A stretch of DNA of 64,000 bases from Clostridiales bacterium. GTDB lineage: Bacteria > Bacillota > Clostridia > Christensenellales > Borkfalkiaceae. The stretch's first letter is position 1; every line of letters begins with the position of its first letter. The stretch spans positions 744,001 to 808,000 of the forward strand of contig JAFLVO010000001.1 of the NCBI GenBank assembly GCA_022508245.1, in the 5' to 3' direction. Below the pieces are notes generated by a model. It had not been told where the DNA came from and did not search any database. It saw nothing but the letters and a program-made list of their open reading frames with translations. Positions 49,398-58,486 of the stretch are shown here, piece after piece. A program made the translations under genes and the position numbers.

Positions 49398-50414
49398 TTA
49401 TTTTTTCTTGTTTTTGATTTTTCTGCTCCTCTCCTCTGTCACGGTTATCAGATTTTTACCCGCAAATATATTAGCGGCAACTAAAATTGCGATAAATGCG
49501 CTGTGAACAATCGCCTGCCACGCAGGAGTGACTGTATTACCGAATAGCCTTAAATTATAGCCGAAGTTGTCTGTCAAATCCTTAATAAGCTGTGCAGAGC
49601 TTGAAATATTCACGCTTTTCGTAATATATCCCGCAAGTTTATCTATTGGCGTTGACATAAAAGAACATCTCAAAAGCGAACACGAATGGGTGCTCGGCAA
49701 AAATGCGCAGACATTTTGCACCCACTCGGGCATGGTCGCAAACGGCATATACGCGCCGATTAGAAAGCCTATAACAGTTGAAAAAATCGTATTTACGCTC
49801 GCCATTGTGCCGTCGCGCGAGATGAACGAACAGATAAGCACCGTTAAAAGCACCGATAGCGTAGACGAAAATACAATGGTTGCAAAAACCGTTAAAAAAT
49901 CTGTAAAAGTCAATAAAAACTCGCCCATACAGGCGATATAGACAAGGCACACGAGAAAAAAGATAAAGCAAATTATTACGGTAACCGTTAAATTAAAAAC
50001 AAAATAACTGCCGATAAGGGCGTTGCGCTTTATGGGGGAAGATGCAAAATCGCGGTTAACGCCCGTTTCCTTATCGCTTATAATCATCCAATTGGTCTGC
50101 AGGGAGACCGTAACCGTTGAAATTGCCAGAATTCCCGACAGCATCCAACTGTCCACTACCGCTCCGATAAGATTATTCAATTGTTTATCGTCGACAAGTG
50201 ATACTCCCTCTTTTGCTCCTATATCCGCCAGAATACCGTTTACGGTGGATAATTCCAAATTGCGCAACAAGAAAATATAAATGAGAAATATCGTAAACGG
50301 CACCATAAGGGTAAAAAATACCCTTATTTTATTTCTGAAAAAAACAAGCAAATGACGGCGCGTCAACTCAAAAAAGGTTGCGCCGAAAGCCGTTTTGGGG
50401 TTAATCGTTTTCAT
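49398..50414 (-). CDS. ABC-2 type transporter permease
   Basis: 338 residues. A long N-terminal membrane segment (VFFTLMVPFTIFLIYIFLLR) and large extracytoplasmic loop precede five more segments, as in the DrrB/ABC-2 family. The motif IGAYMPFATMPEWVQNVCAFLPSTH matches the conserved C-terminal part of ABC-2 permeases. It overlaps the ATPase gene by 14 bp. Together they should form an exporter of drugs, lipids or polymers; the substrate is unknown. Confidence 0.9.
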   Translation of the reverse strand: MKTINPKTAFGATFFELTRRHLLVFFRNKIRVFFTLMVPFTIFLIYIFLLRNLELSTVNGILADIGAKEGVSLVDDKQLNNLIGAVVDSWMLSGILAISTVTVSLQTNWMIISDKETGVNRDFASSPIKRNALIGSYFVFNLTVTVIICFIFFLVCLVYIACMGEFLLTFTDFLTVFATIVFSSTLSVLLTVLICSFISRDGTMASVNTIFSTVIGFLIGAYMPFATMPEWVQNVCAFLPSTHSCSLLRCSFMSTPIDKLAGYITKSVNISSSAQLIKDLTDNFGYNLRLFGNTVTPAWQAIVHSAFIAILVAANIFAGKNLITVTEERSRKIKNKKK

Positions 50415-51348
50415 CGCTTTCCCCCATTACCTTTATATCCTTTCCCGTGACAGACAAAAATACGTCGTCCATATTGCCTTTGACAAGCTCGATATCGGTT
50501 AAATATTTATCTAATTTCTTAATTAAGCTCTTTGCATCGGCGGTATCTTTTACTTTTATCCGATATGCCCCACAGTCGATAATATACAAAAAATTCAAGC
50601 CGTTTTCGGTCAGCGTCCTTTCAAATTGCAAATTTTTCTGCATATAGGCGTACAGACCGTCGCTACTGTACTTGTTTTTAAGTTCGTTAGGCGTGCCGTG
50701 GGCAATTATTTTGCCCTTGTCCATAATAACAACGTCAGTCGCACGTTCGGCTTCTTCGAGGTAATGGGTTGTTAAAAATACCGTCATGCCCGCCTCCGTC
50801 CTTATTTTGTCTATAAGCGACCACACCTGTTGGCGCGTTCTGGGGTCAAGCCCCGTGGTGGGTTCGTCAAGAATAAGGAGTCTAGGTTTATGCACCATAG
50901 CGCGGGCAATATCCACCCTACGCAGCTGTCCGCCGCTTAAATTTTTTACCGTGCGGTTTAAAATGGGTTGCAATTCGAGCAGTTCAATAATGTTGCGGAT
51001 ATTTTCCCTCTTCTCTGCCTTTGAAAGCGAATAAAAGGACGTGCGCAAGTCGAGATTTTGTTTTACCGTGAGTTCTCTGTCGAGAACGCTCGTTTGAAAG
51101 ACGATGCCCGTTCCGCGTTTTATTTCAAAGGGCTGTTCATCCAAGTCGTGGCCGTTTACAAAGACCTTTCCCCCGTCCTTTTTGAGTATGGAGCAGATTA
51201 TATTGATCGTCGTAGATTTTCCCGCGCCGTTTATACCCAAAAATGCAAAGAGCGAACCCCTTTGCACCTCAAATGAAATATCGTCTACCGCCCGTACCTC
51301 GCCGTAGCACTTTACTAAATTTTCTATTTTAACCGCACAATCAGCCAT
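50401..51348 (-). CDS. ABC transporter ATP-binding protein, DrrA-like
   Basis: 315 residues. Walker A GINGAGKSTT, signature LSGGQLRRV, Walker B LLILDEPTTGLD and the switch His (LTTHYLEEAE) are intact. The ~80-residue C-terminal extension is typical of ABC-2 export ATPases. The ATG at 51348 overlaps the glycosyltransferase stop by 8 bp, suggesting translational coupling; the frame extends three codons to a TTG without a better ribosome site. Partner permease follows. Confidence 0.92.
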   Translation of the reverse strand: MADCAVKIENLVKCYGEVRAVDDISFEVQRGSLFAFLGINGAGKSTTINIICSILKKDGGKVFVNGHDLDEQPFEIKRGTGIVFQTSVLDRELTVKQNLDLRTSFYSLSKAEKRENIRNIIELLELQPILNRTVKNLSGGQLRRVDIARAMVHKPRLLILDEPTTGLDPRTRQQVWSLIDKIRTEAGMTVFLTTHYLEEAERATDVVIMDKGKIIAHGTPNELKNKYSSDGLYAYMQKNLQFERTLTENGLNFLYIIDCGAYRIKVKDTADAKSLIKKLDKYLTDIELVKGNMDDVFLSVTGKDIKVMGESDEND

Positions 51349-52180
51349 TGACACCAACTAATTTAAAATTGTACTTTCTGTCGAGCTCGTCGAAAATTTC
51401 GAATATATCGTCAAAATCAAATATTTTGAGCTTTTTGTGTATCTTTTCCCTCTCCCACTGCTTATAGTTGTAGACCTTGAAAAAGGGGCCGTACCACTTC
51501 ATGCCCTGACAGAAATGTTTTATAACCGTATCGGGTTTTATTGCGCGCTGTTCGTTGAATTTATATGGCAGTATCTTCTTTTTACCGGCAAGAAAGTTTA
51601 TTGCGCTTTGGTCGGGCATAATCATCTTTTTGTTGTTTACGCGTTCCCTTACTTTTACAAGAAGCCCCGTCTTTTTTATTTCGTCAAGGTTTAAAAGTAG
51701 CACTCCCGAATTGCAATAATCTCTACGTACCCAAAACTTGCCCATAAAATCTTTGACCATTGCGAGCTCGAAGCCGTCAATATTTTCCTCGTAGAGTTGA
51801 GATATGTCCGAACAGCACATTGTGTCGACGTCGAGATATATGATTTTGGACGGCAAATCGAGAAGGTCGCAAAGCACTCTTGTAAGAGCGTACGGCGTAT
51901 ACCCCGTCTTTAAATTTTTGCATTTTGAAAACTCGGCGAGAAACTCCTTGGTTACATCTAAAAGTACAACCTTATTTTCCGCGTTATACTCTTTGACGAT
52001 TTCGTCGAGCGCGTTTGCCTGCGCAACGGATATCGGTTTGAATTTTGCATTTAACTCGGACAAGTCCATTGTCAATAGATATATAGTTATATTTTTCTTG
52101 GTGTTTTTTAAAATTGAAAGCACAGAAAGAACTATTCCGTGAAAAATTTTGCTGTTAGCGCAATAGCAGATAGGTATCAT
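51341..52180 (-). CDS. Glycosyltransferase family 8 protein
   Basis: 279 residues. GT8 features are the N-terminal MIPICYCANSKIFHGIVLSVLS, the metal-binding DxD in KIIYLDVDTMCCSDIS, YCNSGVLLLNL, MPDQSAINF and KHFCQGMKWY. Such enzymes transfer a sugar from a nucleotide sugar, often in lipopolysaccharide or surface glycan synthesis. It overlaps and precedes the ABC-2 exporter genes, so the three may make and export a glycosylated product. There is no Shine-Dalgarno sequence; TAAAAT lies 6 nt before the ATG. Confidence 0.9.
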   Translation of the reverse strand: MIPICYCANSKIFHGIVLSVLSILKNTKKNITIYLLTMDLSELNAKFKPISVAQANALDEIVKEYNAENKVVLLDVTKEFLAEFSKCKNLKTGYTPYALTRVLCDLLDLPSKIIYLDVDTMCCSDISQLYEENIDGFELAMVKDFMGKFWVRRDYCNSGVLLLNLDEIKKTGLLVKVRERVNNKKMIMPDQSAINFLAGKKKILPYKFNEQRAIKPDTVIKHFCQGMKWYGPFFKVYNYKQWEREKIHKKLKIFDFDDIFEIFDELDRKYNFKLVGVNG

Positions 52181-52186
52181 ACAACC

Positions 52187-52215
52187 ATTTTATAGACAAT
52201 AATAGCGAGAATTAA
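52187..52215 (-). promoter_or_regulatory. Possible leaderless promoter of the GT8/ABC-2 operon
   Basis: On the minus strand: TTAATT (52210-52215, weak), 17 bp, TAAAAT (52187-52192), then 6 nt to the ATG. Confidence 0.4.
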
Positions 52216-52302
52216 GTAAAATTTTAAAATATTGATTAAAATTCTGTCGCAAAGACAAAAACTTAACCGAAGGATTTCAAATTATGTTATTTGGAGGATA
52301 AT

Positions 52303-53556
52303 ATGAACCCTATTAAAGAAAAATCAAAATCACTTGAAAACAACTTTTTACCGCTGAAAAAGATGTATCCCAAAAGTTACAATAAGAGCAAGACCTCTCC
52401 ATACACCAAGACAAGAGTTATTCTTATGAACGGCACGGAGTTCGAATCGCAATGGTTTATGCATCAGTTTGCCCGCCACTGCGACAATCATGAAATTTTG
52501 GACACGCTTTCAGTCGTTCGCCGTCAGGAACAGCAACAGCAAAAGCGTATAAGCTGTTTAAAACCCTTAAACGAAAGCATTTTGGAAACTACTATAGCGT
52601 ACGAACAGCTTGCCGTTGACTTGACCGCCGTGCTTGCCCGTCACGATAAGAACGAAAATAATATAAAGGCGCTCAACTTTGCGCTTTTGGAGGACTTTGA
52701 CCACCTCTACCGCTACGCAAACCTTTTGAAAATGGATAAGAACGAGGATGCTGATATGCTCGTCGGAAAATTTACGGAAATTATGCCCGGACGCCCCACC
52801 GTTGCCGAACACCGCTACCCTTCCGACGACGTAAAGCCCCATATGGTTGCCGAAAATGCGGATTTATATTCAAAGCTCGTTGCAAGCACCATAACCGCCG
52901 CAGAACAGCAGACGATGAACTACTATATGAACATTGCGCAGTGGTATAAAAACGACTTGGGCAGAAAGCTTTACGCGGAAATTGCTATGATTGAAGAGGC
53001 ACACGTTACGCAGTACGAGAGCCTTAAAGACCCCAATCTTTCCTGGCTTGAGCAGTGGGTTATGCACGAATACTGCGAGTGCTGGCTCTACTATTCGGCA
53101 ATGAACGACGAAAGTGACGAAAACATTAAAAAGATTTGGACCGAACACTTCAAAATGGAAGTTTCCCACCTTAAAGCGGCGGCAAAGCTCCTTAAAAAGT
53201 ATGAAAACAAGACATTCGAAAGCGTTTGCGGTACGGGCGAGTTCCCTCAGCTTTTGAAGCTCGGCGGAAACAAGGACTATATCAGAAAGGTTCTCGGCGA
53301 TACAATAACGCTTACTGCAGACAACACGCAGGCGAAGCCCGACTACAAGGAAATTAAGAAAATTCCCGACAGTCACCGCTATTTCGACTATCAGAAGTTT
53401 ATGTCGGGCGACCCAGAGAAGAACCCCTCGCACCTTGTCATTAAGAAGGCAATCGAGAGGCTCGGACAGGACTACCGCTATCAGGATAGCGACCACCCCG
53501 TAAAAGAGCTGAGAAACAGAAAACAGGACAATACGAAGATTGCAAGAACCAAATAA
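52303..53556 (+). CDS. Double ferritin-like-fold protein of unknown function
   Basis: 417 residues from the ATG at 52303, which has GGAGG 7 nt upstream; the frame extends to a TTG at 52291. Two helical bundles with ferritin-like metal ligands are visible: ETTIAYEQLAVDL and LEDFDHLYRYANLL, then TAAEQQTMNYYMNIAQW, IAMIEEAHVTQYESL, MHEYCECWLYY and HFKMEVSHLKAAAKLL. The spaced Glu and ExxH residues suggest a diiron or similar site. The C-terminal ~100 residues are Lys-rich and probably disordered. Iron storage or peroxide handling is possible but not shown. Confidence 0.72.
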   Translation: MNPIKEKSKSLENNFLPLKKMYPKSYNKSKTSPYTKTRVILMNGTEFESQWFMHQFARHCDNHEILDTLSVVRRQEQQQQKRISCLKPLNESILETTIAYEQLAVDLTAVLARHDKNENNIKALNFALLEDFDHLYRYANLLKMDKNEDADMLVGKFTEIMPGRPTVAEHRYPSDDVKPHMVAENADLYSKLVASTITAAEQQTMNYYMNIAQWYKNDLGRKLYAEIAMIEEAHVTQYESLKDPNLSWLEQWVMHEYCECWLYYSAMNDESDENIKKIWTEHFKMEVSHLKAAAKLLKKYENKTFESVCGTGEFPQLLKLGGNKDYIRKVLGDTITLTADNTQAKPDYKEIKKIPDSHRYFDYQKFMSGDPEKNPSHLVIKKAIERLGQDYRYQDSDHPVKELRNRKQDNTKIARTK

Positions 53557-53574
53557 ATAAGCTTTAATTAAGCA

Positions 53575-53604
53575 AAAGCCCGACGGCGAAGCCGTCGGGC
53601 TTTT
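53575..53604 (+). terminator. Terminator of the ferritin-like gene
   Basis: AAAGCCCGACGG and CCGTCGGGCTTT pair around a short loop and run into TT. Confidence 0.85.
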
Positions 53605-53630
53605 AAAATAATTTCTGAATATCTAAAATT

Positions 53631-54068
53631 TTATTGACCTGTTACCGATAAACTTACAAATATAAAAATCATCACTGCTACGATTAGTGTAGGAAGAATT
53701 GTAAATACCATTGCTACCCAGCTGATAGCTGTTTTGTTGACTTTAAACTGCAGTATCATAAGTCTGAATGCTCTGATATACATCACAATAGTTACATAAA
53801 ATCCGATAACGACAATCGCAATTATAAGGAATAATCCCAAGAAAATATTATAATCCATCATATATAACAGTATCAAAGCTATTCCGCCTATTGCCGCCGC
53901 TATGATAAACAAAAATATAAGTGAAAAAGTCAGGCTTCTTACACCCAATTTTTTACTTTTGGGGGCAAGCCCCGGTTCTGCCTTTATTGCCTCGTAAAGT
54001 TCTACGTCTCTTTCGTGCTGACGCTCAAGTGCACGCCAAAATAAAAGTTTATCTGATAAATTGCTCAT
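53631..54068 (-). CDS. Hypothetical membrane protein (three segments)
   Basis: 145 residues: a cytoplasmic N-terminus of ~42 residues (LLFWRALERQHERDVELYEA), then hydrophobic segments at about 45-70, 74-98 and 115-142. No known family is recognised. GAGGAGGG precedes the ATG. It lies 30 bp after the neighbouring membrane protein gene on the same strand, so the two probably form a transcription unit. Confidence 0.75.
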   Translation of the reverse strand: MSNLSDKLLFWRALERQHERDVELYEAIKAEPGLAPKSKKLGVRSLTFSLIFLFIIAAAIGGIALILLYMMDYNIFLGLFLIIAIVVIGFYVTIVMYIRAFRLMILQFKVNKTAISWVAMVFTILPTLIVAVMIFIFVSLSVTGQ

Positions 54069-54098
54069 TATATTCCCTCCTCAAAAATAATTTTCGGC

Positions 54099-54776
54099 TT
54101 AGTATAATTTGCCGATTCTTCTTTTCTTTTTAGCCTTTTTTATCGATCCCTTAAGCACGTGAGAATAACTGCGTAATTCGTGTCGTTCTTCTTGTGAAAG
54201 ACCTTCAAATTTATATTTACACAGAATATATTCCAAAGTAGCCACTACGCTGGCCACCGCCTGCAGAACCATGCATACAATCCCCGTATAGCCAACCGGA
54301 TTATGGATACCGGTCCATATCATTATCAAGCCCCAAATAATTAAAAACATAATTATCGAACCGTAAAGATATATGATACTTACAACAGCTCCGTTACTTA
54401 CGGCAAACAGGGCAGGCTCATATTTATTTGATGCCCTTACCATACGGCGATATTTTAAGTTAGCTAAAGTACAGCCGAGTGCAAATGAGGCAACCATAGC
54501 AACTGCCAAAAACAATACAAGATACGCTATCATACCCGTCATCGTTACTATCCCCAGCACGTCCCACTTGTATCCAAACAAGTCGGCAACGCCTGCGGTT
54601 CTCGCAAAAACGATATACGCAATTATGCCTACCCACACCCAATATGACAATGTAGCTATCAACGTCAGCAAGCTTGCCACTATTCTTAGCCAGGACTTTT
54701 TAGAGCTTTGGGGCGGCAGTGATAAGGTTTGCTCTTCAAATCCTTCTTCGGTCGGATTAGGGTTTAAATCTTCCAT
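54099..54776 (-). CDS. Hypothetical membrane protein (four segments)
   Basis: 225 residues: acidic N-terminus (EDLNPNPTEEGFEEQ), four hydrophobic segments (about 30-55, 73-100, 118-145 and 150-178), then a basic C-terminal tail (HVLKGSIKKAKKKRRIGKLY). No family is recognised. GAGGAGG precedes the ATG. It is followed by the smaller membrane protein gene, with which it may act. Confidence 0.75.
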   Translation of the reverse strand: MEDLNPNPTEEGFEEQTLSLPPQSSKKSWLRIVASLLTLIATLSYWVWVGIIAYIVFARTAGVADLFGYKWDVLGIVTMTGMIAYLVLFLAVAMVASFALGCTLANLKYRRMVRASNKYEPALFAVSNGAVVSIIYLYGSIIMFLIIWGLIMIWTGIHNPVGYTGIVCMVLQAVASVVATLEYILCKYKFEGLSQEERHELRSYSHVLKGSIKKAKKKRRIGKLY

Positions 54777-54897
54777 AAAAACCTCCTCAAATTTTTATAT
54801 TACTCTATAATAATTATATACTATTTATCTTAAAAATCAAGAGCCTTTGACAATAAATAATGACGATGTATTACAATTATTCGTGGAATTTACACAG

Positions 54898-55431
54898 TTA
54901 CTGCGTTCTTTTGCTCTCTTTAACATATTTTTTGAGTTGTTCCAAGGTGTATTTTTCGCCTTTGTCTTTTAGCATCGTTAAAAAATAGTGCAAATCTTCG
55001 CAGGTCTTTGGGTTCATGCCCTCTTTATCCGCACTTCTTTCGAAGTATTCGAGCGGGTACGCCTCGGTGTACTTGTCTTTTAAGTAAACTTTGCTGGCGG
55101 CTATTCGGTCGCAAACCATTTCGGCGAGATATTTTGCGGGCATCTCCACATAAACTCTTTTGCCGCGTAAATAGTCCACCCAATACTCGAAGTGGTGTTT
55201 GTTTCTGCCCTTGTGATGAAGCCAAGCCGCCGAATAGCCGAAAATCTCCCTCTCCTTAACCTGCGGGCTCTTGTCACCCTGATAGTATTTAGCCCCCGGA
55301 CCGAATTCCGCACGGCTGAATTTTGACAGGTCGTGCGTCAAGCCCTGCCAAATAAGTCCGCATTTAAAGCATAGTTTTCTTACAAGCCGTCTGTGCTTTG
55401 TAACTGTTTTCAAGTGTTTAAAAAACGCCAT
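54898..55431 (-). CDS. DUF5662-like protein, possible HD-type fold
   Basis: 177 residues, soluble. His/Asp-rich motifs (LTHDLSKFSRAEFG, AAWLHHKGRNKHHFEYW, AEMVCDRIAASKVY) recall the metal-binding layout of HD-domain phosphohydrolases and match a small family common in gut Bacillota (DUF5662). Function is not established. It is on the same strand as the dtd/efp run but is separated from dtd by a terminator. Confidence 0.72.
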   Translation of the reverse strand: MAFFKHLKTVTKHRRLVRKLCFKCGLIWQGLTHDLSKFSRAEFGPGAKYYQGDKSPQVKEREIFGYSAAWLHHKGRNKHHFEYWVDYLRGKRVYVEMPAKYLAEMVCDRIAASKVYLKDKYTEAYPLEYFERSADKEGMNPKTCEDLHYFLTMLKDKGEKYTLEQLKKYVKESKRTQ

Positions 55432-55460
55432 TGAATATCAGCACCTTGTTATTTTTATAA

Positions 55461-55488
55461 AAAATTCCCCCTTTCGTCGGGGGAAGAT
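55461..55488 (-). terminator. Terminator of the infB-dtd run
   Basis: On the minus strand TTCCCCC and GGGGGAA pair around GACGAAA and are followed by TTTTTT. It lies just after the dtd stop. Confidence 0.8.
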
Positions 55489-55490
55489 TT

Positions 55491-55928
55491 TTAAATTTCG
55501 TAAATTATCGATACGGGTCCGTCGTTGAACTGCTCTATCTTCATATCCGCGCCGAATACTCCCGTTTTTACCGTCAAGCCCAAATCACGCAATTTTTGAG
55601 CCGTAAGCTCGTACAGTTCGTTTGCACGCTCCGGTTTTTCCGCATAAGAAAAGTTCGGACGGTTGCCCCGTGAGCAGTCTGCGCACAGCGTAAATTGAGA
55701 TACGAGCAGAATTTCTCCGCCGACGTCCTGCACGGATAAATTCATCTTACCGTTTGCATCTTCAAAGATGCGAAGCTTTGAAACCTTGTTTGCAAACACT
55801 TCACATTTATCTTCACTGTCGCCTACCTTTATTCCTATATAGACGACAAGCCCAAACGGTATTTCTGAAATTAACTTACCGTCAACTCTTAAAGCAGTGT
55901 GCCCTGCACGCTGTACGACAGCATACAT
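55491..55928 (-). CDS. dtd: D-aminoacyl-tRNA deacylase
   Basis: 145 residues, the normal length. It has the DTD motifs SQFTLCADCSRGNRPNFSYA and, at the C-terminus, NDGPVSIIYEI (the usual Gly-cisPro motif NxGPVT with Ser for Thr). The enzyme removes D-amino acids from mischarged tRNA. It starts 3 bp after the efp stop and ends the minus-strand run. Confidence 0.95.
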   Translation of the reverse strand: MYAVVQRAGHTALRVDGKLISEIPFGLVVYIGIKVGDSEDKCEVFANKVSKLRIFEDANGKMNLSVQDVGGEILLVSQFTLCADCSRGNRPNFSYAEKPERANELYELTAQKLRDLGLTVKTGVFGADMKIEQFNDGPVSIIYEI

Positions 55929-55931
55929 TGC

Positions 55932-56507
55932 TTATTTGCCTACGCGCGACATATACTCGCCTGTGCGGGTATCTATACGGATAGTTTCGCCCTCTTCAAC
56001 GAACATGGGAACCTGAATTGTTGCGCCCGTTTCAACGACTGCGTTCTTCATAGCATTGGTTGCGGTGTTGCCTCTTACTCCGGGTTCGCACTCGGTAATT
56101 TTGAGCTCAACGAAGTTTTCGGGCTCAACCGAGAACGCCGTGCCGTTTAAGGATTTAACGGTAACAGTGTCGTTTTCCTTGATGAATTTGAGCGCGTCTT
56201 CAACCTGGTCAAGATTGAGAGTAATCATATCGAAGGTGTCGGGATCCATGAAATAGTAGAACTCGCCGTCGGTATATGAATAGGTCATCTTCTTGGTCTC
56301 TACCTGCGCCGTTTCAAGCTTTGCGGTGGGGTTGAAGGTTATATCCGAAAGCACTTGACCCGTAACAACGTTTTTAAGGGTTGCTCTTACGAACGCCGCG
56401 CCCTTGCCGGGTTTAACGTGCTGGAACTCGGTAACGGTATAAACGCCCTTGCCGTTGTACTCGAAAGTTGAACCTTTTCTGATGTCGCCTGCTAAAATTG
56501 ATGCCAT
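55932..56507 (-). CDS. efp: Elongation factor P
   Basis: 191 residues with the KOW-like N-terminal domain and two OB domains. The tip loop reads KPGKGAAF, so Lys35 is the residue that is modified or contacts the P-site tRNA. The C-terminus has [19 protein letters not shown], typical of EF-P. It relieves stalling at polyproline stretches. AAGGAG precedes the ATG. Confidence 0.96.
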   Translation of the reverse strand: MASILAGDIRKGSTFEYNGKGVYTVTEFQHVKPGKGAAFVRATLKNVVTGQVLSDITFNPTAKLETAQVETKKMTYSYTDGEFYYFMDPDTFDMITLNLDQVEDALKFIKENDTVTVKSLNGTAFSVEPENFVELKITECEPGVRGNTATNAMKNAVVETGATIQVPMFVEEGETIRIDTRTGEYMSRVGK

Positions 56508-56544
56508 AAATTTTTCTCCTTGAATTTTTTACGCTTTAGCGCCT

Positions 56545-57588
56545 TTATAATATAATTAAATTTTTATCTGAATCCGTTAAGCTTACGACCTTGCCGCCCG
56601 AAAGCATAACGGTATCTTCTATTCTTATGCCGAACTTGCCCTCGAAATATACGCCGGGTTCGTCCGAAAAAACCATATTGTCGAGAAGCTTATCTTCACT
56701 TCTCGGGGAAAGCACGGGCTTTTCGTGAACGTTAATGCCTATGCCGTGTCCCAAAGCGTGGGTAAAGAATTTATCGAGCCCGTACTCTTTGAAATATTCG
56801 CGTGCGTAACCGTCCGCAACTTTTCCGCTGTCACCAGGAACAAGCCTTTCCTTTACAAGCATATGGGCTTTTAAAACGTGATTATATGCCGTTTTAAACT
56901 CGCCGTGCTTATTATCGTCGCCGAAGAGAAATGTTCGCGTGCAGTCCGAGCAGTAGCCGTTGACTTTGCAACCGAAGTCAATCAAAGCGATGTCGCCGAA
57001 TTTGAGTTTGTCATTGCCCGTTTCGTGATGGGGAACGCTGGAATTTTTTCCGAATGCGACTATTGTTGAAAAGCTTGTACCGCTTGCGCCGTTTCTGCGC
57101 ATTAAATATTCGAGCTCTGCGGCAACGTCGTTTTCGCTCATCCCCTCTTTTATGCGGGGCAAAAGACTTACAAACGCGCTGTCTGCTACATTGCAGGCAA
57201 GGCGGATATTTTCTGTTTCGTAGCCGTGCTTTACAGCCATAATTTCGTCGAACGCCTTACCGCTGTCGACTATTTTCAAGCCGTAGCCCGCAAGTTTTTC
57301 ATAATCTGTGTGATAGGTCTTTGCAATAGGAATTGCAATCTCTTTATAGCCTTTTAAAATCTTTTCAAGAGAGCCGTCATAGAGCTTTACCTCTATATCC
57401 TTGCCCAAAAGCGCCTTTTTTGCACCCTCGAAATATCTTGAATCTGTGTAAAAAACGGTAGCGTTTTTATCGGTCAAGACGTAGCCGAACGACGTTTCAA
57501 ACCCCGTTAAATACTGTCTTAAATCGGGCTGTTCGGTAAAGACCGCCTCTGCGCCGACTTTTTCAAATAATGTCCTTGAGTTATCCAT
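56545..57588 (-). CDS. M24 family aminopeptidase (Xaa-Pro peptidase type)
   Basis: 347 residues. An N-terminal creatinase-like domain (about 1-120) is followed by the pita-bread domain with the dimetal ligands in order: ALIDFGCKVNGYCSDCTRTF (two Asp), FFTHALGHGIGINVHEKP (His), SDEPGVYF (Glu) and GIRIEDTVML (Glu). It should cleave N-terminal residues before proline, or X-Pro dipeptides. A PepP/PepQ split cannot be made with certainty. Co-location with efp is common in Bacillota. Confidence 0.92.
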   Translation of the reverse strand: MDNSRTLFEKVGAEAVFTEQPDLRQYLTGFETSFGYVLTDKNATVFYTDSRYFEGAKKALLGKDIEVKLYDGSLEKILKGYKEIAIPIAKTYHTDYEKLAGYGLKIVDSGKAFDEIMAVKHGYETENIRLACNVADSAFVSLLPRIKEGMSENDVAAELEYLMRRNGASGTSFSTIVAFGKNSSVPHHETGNDKLKFGDIALIDFGCKVNGYCSDCTRTFLFGDDNKHGEFKTAYNHVLKAHMLVKERLVPGDSGKVADGYAREYFKEYGLDKFFTHALGHGIGINVHEKPVLSPRSEDKLLDNMVFSDEPGVYFEGKFGIRIEDTVMLSGGKVVSLTDSDKNLIIL

Positions 57589-57634
57589 CTGTACTCCGTA
57601 TGGGTTTTCAACCCGTATTTTACCAAAAATTTAC

Positions 57635-58486
57635 TTATATGTCAACTTTATTGTAAATATCTTTCATAGCTTTGGCGTCACGAGCCTGCGTTCCTGCCGA
57701 TTCGCTGACTATATACGGCTCTAATTTGAGTTTTTTGAGCGCGTATGCGAGTGGCTCGAACTCGGGGCCGTAGACGAAATCGTCGAAAGTCAGGTGCTTT
57801 ATCTCGCCCTTGCCGCCGTACATAATCTTGGAAAAATGCGCGTGGAAATGCTTTACCCTGTCGTAGCCAAGCTCTGAAATCATATATTCAAGGCGATTGA
57901 GATAGTCCCCTTCACTCTTTAAACTGCCCTGCTCCCTTGCGTTGATATGTCCGAAATCTATCGTGGGAATAAAGCATTTGTCGATTTTGCAGAATTCGAC
58001 TATCTCTTCCAAAGTACCTATCTGTGCGAGCTTACCCATAGTTTCGGGGCAGAAAAGAAGGTTTTCGTAGCCGTTTAAATAGATATAATCTCTCAACACT
58101 TTGAGCCTGTCAGAAGTTTTATGGACGGCTTCCTCTCTCGATACCTTGCCCTGAGCCGCGGGGTGGAAAACAACCCGCTGACCGCCTAAAAGTTTTATGA
58201 ATTTTGCGCTTTCCAAGACGTAGTTGTACGATTTTTGCGCCGCCTCGTCATCGGGATTGGCAAAATTTATGAAATATGGTGCATGTGCGCTGATTTCAAT
58301 ACATGCCTCTTTAAAAGCCTCGCCTATCTCGATAGCCTTGCCCTCGGACAGCATAATTCCTCTGCCGAAGGAGTATTCGTAACAGTCAAGCCCGTAATTA
58401 TTTACAAATACCGCAGCCTCTACGGTGTGTTTATTGCCTGCGGCGTAAAACTCCTCGCAGTTGCCGCTCGGTCCGAATTTAATCAT
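57635..58486 (-). CDS. Endonuclease IV family protein (AP endonuclease)
   Basis: 283 residues, TIM-barrel fold. The metal ligands of endonuclease IV are recognisable: EISAHAPYFINFAN, VVFHPAAQGKV, LLFCPETMGKLAQ, PTIDFGHINARE, VKHFHAHFSKI and YIVSESAGTQ. This enzyme would cut at abasic sites in DNA repair. Its start overlaps the ribF end by 8 bp. Confidence 0.88.
   Translation of the reverse strand: MIKFGPSGNCEEFYAAGNKHTVEAAVFVNNYGLDCYEYSFGRGIMLSEGKAIEIGEAFKEACIEISAHAPYFINFANPDDEAAQKSYNYVLESAKFIKLLGGQRVVFHPAAQGKVSREEAVHKTSDRLKVLRDYIYLNGYENLLFCPETMGKLAQIGTLEEIVEFCKIDKCFIPTIDFGHINAREQGSLKSEGDYLNRLEYMISELGYDRVKHFHAHFSKIMYGGKGEIKHLTFDDFVYGPEFEPLAYALKKLKLEPYIVSESAGTQARDAKAMKDIYNKVDI

Noticed and set aside
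52870..53496. 208-residue open frame antisense to the ferritin-like gene
   Set aside because: Shadow frame of a gene with clear motifs and a ribosome site.
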